A stretch of DNA of 5,745 nt, from the NCBI GenBank assembly GCA_017444505.1, contig JAFSWK010000281.1, positions 1 through 5,745 of the forward strand, in the 5' to 3' direction. This DNA is from Rhodocyclaceae bacterium. GTDB lineage: Bacteria > Pseudomonadota > Gammaproteobacteria > Burkholderiales > Rhodocyclaceae. Below the pieces are notes generated by a model that saw only the letters and a list, made by a program, of their open reading frames with translations, made no database searches and was not told the origin of the DNA. This document shows, one piece after another, positions 5,087 to 5,745 of this stretch (positions are counted from its first letter, which is position 1; each line of letters starts with the position of its first letter). A program made the translations under genes and the position numbers.

Positions 5087-5745
5087 TTACGGGCAGACGG
5101 CCACTGCATCCAGCCCCGCCGTTTCTTCCAGGCCGAACATCAGGTTCATGTTTTGCACCGCCTGACCCGCCGCGCCTTTCACAAGGTTGTCAATCACCGA
5201 CAAGACCACCACCGTGTCGCCTTCCTGCGGACGGAACACGGCCAGCCGACAGAGATTGACCGCACGCACCGAGCGCGTTTGCGGATGGCTGCCCGCCGGC
5301 ATCACGTCCACACACGGCTCGTTGGCGTAATGCGCTTCAAAAAGCGCCTGCAAATCCACCTCTTTGGTAAGCCGCGCGTACAGCGTGGCGTGCATACCGC
5401 GCACCATCGGCGCCAGATGCGGCACAAAGGTCAGACCGACTTGCTCGCCACAATAGTGACTGAGTTCCTGCCGGATTTCCGGCAAGTGGCGATGCCCCGC
5501 CACGCCGTAGGCCGAAAAACTGTCGCCCGCCTCAGCCAGCAGCGTGTGCACCTGCGCCTTGCGCCCCGCGCCAGAAGTGCCAGAGGCCGCATCCGCAATC
5601 AGCCCGCACACCTCCACCACGCCCGCACGCAGCAACGGCGCAAAGCCCAACTGCACCGCCGTCGGGTAACAACCCGGGTTCGCCACCAGACGCGCTTTGC
5701 GGATGACGTCGCGCTTTAACTCGGGCAGCCCATAGACGGCATCGC
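5087..5745 (-). CDS. argC: N-acetyl-gamma-glutamyl-phosphate reductase ArgC (5' part outside the window)
   Basis: ArgC catalyses the NADPH-dependent reduction of N-acetylglutamyl-5-phosphate to the semialdehyde, the third step of arginine biosynthesis in the cytosol. Only the C-terminal 219 residues or so are present, because the reading frame runs off the right edge (AVYGLPELKRDVIRKARL precedes the catalytic motif). The active-site Cys is in ANPGCYPTA (about 5660-5686). The catalytic His region reads HRHLPEI, the substrate region follows with FVPHLAPMVRGM, and the C-terminus QNMNLMFGLEETAGL is characteristic. The GTG at 5686 is an internal codon and not the start. The protein ends at a TAA 59 nt before erpA. 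The visible part is intact with no unusual residues. Confidence 0.95.
   Translation of the reverse strand, partial: DAVYGLPELKRDVIRKARLVANPGCYPTAVQLGFAPLLRAGVVEVCGLIADAASGTSGAGRKAQVHTLLAEAGDSFSAYGVAGHRHLPEIRQELSHYCGEQVGLTFVPHLAPMVRGMHATLYARLTKEVDLQALFEAHYANEPCVDVMPAGSHPQTRSVRAVNLCRLAVFRPQEGDTVVVLSVIDNLVKGAAGQAVQNMNLMFGLEETAGLDAVAVCP

Noticed and set aside
5081..5719. Plus-strand 212-codon frame opposite argC
   Set aside because: It is an antisense shadow of argC, which carries unmistakable catalytic motifs on the minus strand. The translation is His/Arg-rich with no domain.
1..5745. Neisseria-type DNA uptake sequences, CRISPR repeats, insertion sequences, tRNA or rRNA genes
   Set aside because: I looked for GCCGTCTGAA and its dialects, regular direct repeats, transposase motifs and tRNA-like folds on both strands and saw none.

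Overview
The window reads as chromosomal DNA of a GC-rich proteobacterium. It is most likely a betaproteobacterium, because an argC-erpA pair with an ErpA ending in the typical beta-type C-terminus is common there. I cannot name a genus. I found no Neisseria-type DNA uptake sequences, so a DUS-rich Neisseriaceae genome is less likely. Every gene I can support lies on the minus strand, so transcription runs from the right edge to the left.

Layout in transcription order: argC (C-terminal two thirds, start beyond the right edge); erpA, an A-type Fe-S carrier; a full-length short-chain dehydrogenase/reductase (SDR) of the 3-hydroxyacyl-CoA dehydrogenase type II kind that has lost its catalytic Tyr and Lys; ccoI, the copper P-type ATPase for cbb3 oxidase assembly; a two-gene toxin-antitoxin-like module (AbrB/VapB-like protein, then a PIN-domain VapC-like protein); ccoS, a small cbb3 oxidase assembly protein; and a short intergenic region ending in a strong rho-independent terminator. 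The genes are closely spaced (gaps of 23 to 182 nt) and may form one or two read-through transcripts. The antitoxin has its own candidate promoter.

The most interesting region is the last 150 bases at the left end. A near-perfect FNR/ANR box (TTGATGTTCGTCAA on the minus strand) is followed by a TAGAAT -10 element. The spacing places the box at exactly -41.5 from the expected start, which is the geometry of a class II FNR-activated promoter. Only about 95 nt later comes the terminator hairpin with seven U residues. Between them is a 13-bp imperfect hairpin and no convincing ORF. This looks like an oxygen-responsive small RNA gene analogous in logic to FnrS/AniS, placed directly after cbb3 oxidase assembly genes.

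Functionally, ccoI and ccoS support maturation of the high-affinity cbb3 oxidase used at low oxygen, and the candidate RNA would be induced under low oxygen. The toxin-antitoxin-like pair splits ccoI from ccoS. The SDR pseudoenzyme signature and possible base pairing between the candidate RNA and the PIN gene's ribosome binding site are the other points to test.
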